NCBI GenBank assembly: GCA_947447975.1
Contig: CANFLU010000006.1
Location: 36,760-100,759 of the forward strand
Direction of reading: 5' to 3'
From: Comamonadaceae bacterium
Lineage (GTDB): Bacteria > Pseudomonadota > Gammaproteobacteria > Burkholderiales > Burkholderiaceae_C
DNA length: 64,000 nucleotides
Shown in pieces: positions 61,191 through 64,000 of this stretch (the stretch's first letter is position 1; each line of letters opens with the position of its first letter). Under the pieces are notes generated by a model. That model did no database searches. It saw only the letters and a program-made list of their open reading frames with translations, and had not been told where the DNA came from. The translations under genes were made by a program, and so were the position numbers.

Positions 61191-63053
61191 ATGGTCACTT
61201 CCGTATCATCATCCTCGACGACTACGACGGGGTCGAGTGCGACAGCGAGTGCGTCTGGGTCTAGCACCAGCACGAGTTCGACAAGTACCACTAGCGCCGC
61301 CAGCACCAAGGCCGGGATTATTAACAAGCTTGGCAGTGGCTCTGGCATTGATGTCACGTCGCTGGCCCAAAGCTTGGTGGATGCCGAAAAAGTACCTCGC
61401 ACGGAAGCCATCAACAAAAATATTTCCAAGAATCAGGCCGTCATTTCCGGCTTTTCTGCGGTCAAGTATGCGCTGACCAATGTGCAGGCCGCGTTTGACG
61501 ACTTGAAAGATAAAAGTGACTTCTTGGCTATTAAAGCCAGTACCAATCAATCGAATGTTTTCACACCCACGGCGACTAGCAGCGCAGCGCCAGCTAACCA
61601 TTCGGTATTGGTTACGCAGCTAGCGCAAGAGCAGCGAAGTGGGTCAGTGCAAAGCTATGCGACCAGCGATCAGGCCATTGTCAATCTGAGCAATATCTAT
61701 ATCAATGGCGACACAGGCAATCCCATTGTCGTTGGCACGGCAACGCCAGCGGGCGTGATTGATGCCATCAATAAATCAGACAAAGGCTTGACTGCGCAGT
61801 TGGTCAACACCGGTAACGGTTACAAAATCATGGTAACCGGCGCAACCGGAAAGTCAAATTCGTTCACCATTAGCACCGACGCAACAGGGCTGGATTTTGG
61901 TGGAATTTCCCCATCCAAACCCCAAATCAGCCAGTCCTCACAGAGTTTTGCCTTTGGTGATACGGCCATTACGTCGAGCGCAATCACCTTGACCTTGAAT
62001 GGCGATACGGCGCACCCTATCGTGGTGGACCCACCTACCCCCAACAATTTTGTCACTGCGGTCAATAACGCCAATGTTGGCCTTCAGGCTACGTATTTTG
62101 GCGGGAAACTTTCGGTAAGGGGTGCATCAGGAAGTAGCAACGCCTTTAGCCTGTACACAGACAATGGCAGCGCACTGGACTTTGTTGAAAAGCAGTCCGC
62201 CCAGGACGTCTCGATGACCACCACCTTGCAAGAGGCCAAAAATGCACTACTGCAAGTCGATGGCATTCCCGTCAAAAGTAGCACGAATGCGGTGAGCGAC
62301 GTCATTGAGGGTGTCACCCTCAATTTGGTGGGTACGAACGCCAATATGGTCAACGGCGTGGCCCAGGCCACCGGCAACGCGGCGACCTTGACGCTGACAA
62401 ACGATGTGGGCGTGGCAAAAGGCAAGCTGATGGCATTAGTGACTGCCTATAACGATGCCAATAGTTTGCTTAACGAGGTAACCAACGCCAAGTCTACGTT
62501 GGATACCTATGGCGGCACATTGGCCAATAATTCAACCGTGCGCGGCTTGCGCGATCAGTTACGCGCCATGGTCACTGGGACTTCGTCCACTGCCGGCGGT
62601 ACAAACGGCACGGGGCCAGCGCACAGTTTGTCAGCGCTTCGCGATATTGGCATTGAAATTGACAAAGCCGGCAATCTGAAGGCCAACTCAGTCACCATGG
62701 ATTTGGCGTTGAATTTCAAGTTCAGCGACACTATTACCCTGCTTTCGGGCAATCAGGAAGACCAGAAATCCTTTGACACCACCCCCTCGGGTTTGGCCGG
62801 AGACGCCAGCAAACTGCTTGGGACTATGCTTGGTGCCAGCGGCTCATTGACGTCAGAAACCACCAATGCCAATACCAGGATCACCAAGTTTCAGGACGAC
62901 CTGACCGCGCTCAATGACCGCATGGAGCACTTATTAGCGCGCTACCAAAAGCAGTTTGCCGCCATGGACAGTATGGTGGGCCAATCCAAGGCCACGCAGA
63001 CCAGCCTGACCGGCACTTTTGCCGGCATGATGGCGATGTACACCAATAAATAG
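61191..63053 (+). CDS. fliD: Filament cap protein FliD (HAP2)
   Basis: Cap that directs flagellin polymerisation. The 620 residues begin with an unusual Ser/Thr-rich tract (about 3-40), then the conserved GSGSGIDVTSLAQSLVDAEK, a variable middle with Flagellin-IN-like segments and the C-terminal YQKQFAAMDSMVGQSKATQ with LTGTFAGMMAMYTNK. Such a Ser/Thr tract is not usual before the D0 helix. It follows its own sigma-28 promoter. The length is above the common 450-500. Confidence 0.95.
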   Translation: MVTSVSSSSTTTTGSSATASASGSSTSTSSTSTTSAASTKAGIINKLGSGSGIDVTSLAQSLVDAEKVPRTEAINKNISKNQAVISGFSAVKYALTNVQAAFDDLKDKSDFLAIKASTNQSNVFTPTATSSAAPANHSVLVTQLAQEQRSGSVQSYATSDQAIVNLSNIYINGDTGNPIVVGTATPAGVIDAINKSDKGLTAQLVNTGNGYKIMVTGATGKSNSFTISTDATGLDFGGISPSKPQISQSSQSFAFGDTAITSSAITLTLNGDTAHPIVVDPPTPNNFVTAVNNANVGLQATYFGGKLSVRGASGSSNAFSLYTDNGSALDFVEKQSAQDVSMTTTLQEAKNALLQVDGIPVKSSTNAVSDVIEGVTLNLVGTNANMVNGVAQATGNAATLTLTNDVGVAKGKLMALVTAYNDANSLLNEVTNAKSTLDTYGGTLANNSTVRGLRDQLRAMVTGTSSTAGGTNGTGPAHSLSALRDIGIEIDKAGNLKANSVTMDLALNFKFSDTITLLSGNQEDQKSFDTTPSGLAGDASKLLGTMLGASGSLTSETTNANTRITKFQDDLTALNDRMEHLLARYQKQFAAMDSMVGQSKATQTSLTGTFAGMMAMYTNK

Positions 63054-63083
63054 GCGGATTGAAGGAAATTTTCCTTAAACCCC

Positions 63084-63110
63084 TCAAGTTTCCAGTTCTG
63101 ATGTCGATTC
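63084..63110 (+). promoter_or_regulatory. Sigma-28 promoter of flaG
   Basis: -35 TCAAGTTT (63084-63091), -10 GTCGATTC (63103-63110), 11-nt spacer. A C5/G6 hairpin (63110-63127) overlaps the predicted start site; its role, if any, is unknown. Confidence 0.78.
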
Positions 63111-63197
63111 CCCCTTTGTACGGGGGGTATGTGGTCCTTGAGTTGCGTCCCCCTTCCCTTTTCCGGTTTGCCGGATTTATTGAAAGGACGGAACCTC

Positions 63198-63590
63198 ATG
63201 GCATCAGACATTGACAATATCGCCGGCGCCCATGCCCTAGCGCCAGGAAAAATCACGACAGGCGCGACAGTTAACGCGGCACAACCGACGGCGAAGGCTG
63301 AAGCCCCGGTGCAACTCAAACTGGAAGTGCCCAAGTCGCCGGAAATCAAGTTCGACCCTAACAAGGTGCGTGAGAATTTGAGTGCGGCCATCGGCATGCT
63401 CAACAAGCAGATGGAAGCTTCCAAGCGCGGACTAGGCTTTTCCTATGACGACTCGAAGCAGACGCCCGTAGTTAAAGTGACCGACGCGAATAGCGGTGAA
63501 GTGGTGCGGCAAATTCCCACCGAACAAGTACTGAAGATGGCGCATCAAATTGATGCGTATAAGGGCATTCTTTACAACAAAATTGCGTAA
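63198..63590 (+). CDS. flaG: FlaG family protein
   Basis: 130-residue protein with a disordered, Ala/Pro-rich N-terminus and the FlaG domain: GLGFSYDDSKQTPVVKVTDA, GEVVRQIPTEQVLKMAHQID. FlaG influences filament length in several bacteria. ATG 63198 follows GAAAGGACGG; the longer frame from 63129 would start upstream of the ribosome site. It lies between fliD and the flagellin gene and has its own FliA-type promoter. Confidence 0.92.
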   Translation: MASDIDNIAGAHALAPGKITTGATVNAAQPTAKAEAPVQLKLEVPKSPEIKFDPNKVRENLSAAIGMLNKQMEASKRGLGFSYDDSKQTPVVKVTDANSGEVVRQIPTEQVLKMAHQIDAYKGILYNKIA

Positions 63591-63607
63591 AAAAAATAAG
63601 AAACCAT

Positions 63608-63634
63608 TAAAGTTTTGAACTGAACTGTCGATGC
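63608..63634 (+). promoter_or_regulatory. Sigma-28 promoter of flagellin gene
   Basis: -35 TAAAGTTT (63608-63615) and -10 GTCGATGC (63627-63634), spacer 11 nt. It gives a leader of about 100 nt before the flagellin ATG at 63745. Confidence 0.85.
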
Positions 63635-63665
63635 TTTAAATAACAGAAAGAAAAAACTTTTTGTG

Positions 63666-63724
63666 ACGGTAGATAAAGAGAATCCTCTCTCTACCTTGTT
63701 TGACAAGTTTGATTTATCTACCGT
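63666..63724 (+). promoter_or_regulatory. Branched stem-loop in the flagellin mRNA leader
   Basis: A 12-bp perfect inverted repeat, ACGGTAGATAAA (63666-63677) and TTTATCTACCGT (63713-63724), closes a 35-nt region that contains two smaller hairpins (GAGA/TCTC near 63678-63690 and CTTGT/ACAAG at 63695-63707). The stem ends 9 nt before the ribosome-binding GGAG at 63734-63737. The geometry would suit control of translation or mRNA stability. The structure is predicted by eye and not folded by software. Confidence 0.7.
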
Positions 63725-63744
63725 TATATTTTTGGAGAATTGTT

Positions 63745-64000
63745 ATGCCAGTCATTAATACCAACACCTCGTCCCAGTATGCGCAGGATGCCCTAAAGGT
63801 TAATGCCAAGGCCATGAGTACGGCCATGCAGCAACTGGCTACCGGCAACCGTATCAACCAAGCGCGTGACGATGCAGCTGGCCTGTCCATCGGTCAGAAC
63901 ATGACCTCCCAGGTTCGTGGTCTGAACCAAGCCGTGCGCAACGTTAACGACGGCATCAACCAGCTTCAAACCGCTGATGGCGCCTTGGTTGAGACCAGCA
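63745..64000 (+). CDS. fliC: Flagellin FliC (5' end only)
   Basis: Filament subunit, cut by the right edge after 85 residues. The N-terminal domain is canonical: [40 protein letters not shown] and [21 protein letters not shown] lies about 7 nt before ATG. Expressed from the sigma-28 promoter at 63608 through a structured leader. Partnered by FliS and FlaG in this window. Confidence 0.97.
   Translation, partial: MPVINTNTSSQYAQDALKVNAKAMSTAMQQLATGNRINQARDDAAGLSIGQNMTSQVRGLNQAVRNVNDGINQLQTADGALVETS

Noticed and set aside
63061..63078. AAGGAAATTTTCCTT after fliD as a terminator
   Set aside because: Short AT-rich palindrome without a T run; it may be chance.
1..64000. CRISPR array, tRNA, rRNA, insertion sequence or prophage
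   Set aside because: No regularly spaced short repeats, no cloverleaf, no transposase or integrase-like frame was seen; repeats found are protein-level Sel1, W-rich and hook-protein repeats.

Overview
The window is chromosomal DNA from a motile, respiring bacterium, most likely a betaproteobacterium of the Burkholderiales (Comamonadaceae-like). This rests on overall gene content, moderately high GC, a cbb3 oxidase cluster with FNR/ANR boxes, and a polar-type flagellar regulon (FlhF, FlhG, a FleQ-family activator, sigma-54 and sigma-28 promoters). No rRNA, tRNA, CRISPR array, transposon or phage gene was seen.

Region 1 (1-7092, minus strand) is the microaerobic cytochrome cbb3 oxidase locus in transcription order ccoI, ccoS, ccoN, ccoO, ccoQ, ccoP, ccoG. 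ccoG runs off the left edge. FNR-type boxes lie before ccoN and between ccoI and a divergent universal stress protein gene. Region 2 (7154-11640) holds housekeeping and signalling genes: usp, a REC/HD-GYP response regulator, a crotonase whose 3' end is frameshifted, lgt, a one-TM protein and a secreted Sel1-repeat protein.

Region 3 (11672-30127) is the first half of the flagellar locus. On the minus strand are motAB, fliS, fliA, flhG, flhF and flhA. On the plus strand are fliK, fliL, M, N, O, P, Q, R and flhB, followed by three coupled genes not usual for this operon: a DamX/SPOR-like membrane protein, an unknown protein and a His-rich one-TM protein. Region 4 (30159-38775) has a FleQ-like activator lacking its N-terminal domain. 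Divergent from it, behind sigma-54 promoters, is an unusual set: an 11-copy Sel1 protein, a degenerate PLD plus J-domain protein, a protein of about fifteen 25-residue W-rich repeats, a 71-residue protein and an 868-residue Sel1 protein. This is the best candidate here for an undescribed system.

Region 5 (38822-42847) is a sigma-28-headed run: a FlgP-like lipoprotein, a FlgT-like protein, a FimV/LysM-like protein, a second FliK-like protein and a FhlB-type FlhB C-terminal paralogue. Region 6 (42862-64000) holds flgN, flgM and flgA on the minus strand, a LysM/lytic-transglycosylase-like gene, then flgB to flgL, fliD, flaG and the start of a flagellin gene. FlgE (1310 aa) and FlgK (1417 aa) are greatly enlarged by internal repeats, and the flagellin mRNA leader can fold into a branched structure.

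Together the promoters describe a FleQ/sigma-54 tier (flhA, flgA, flgB, flgH and the Sel1 operons) and a FliA/FlgM tier with a constant 11-nt spacer (fliS, flgP-like, flgM, fliD, flaG, fliC). All functional statements are read from sequence and remembered family features; no database search was run.
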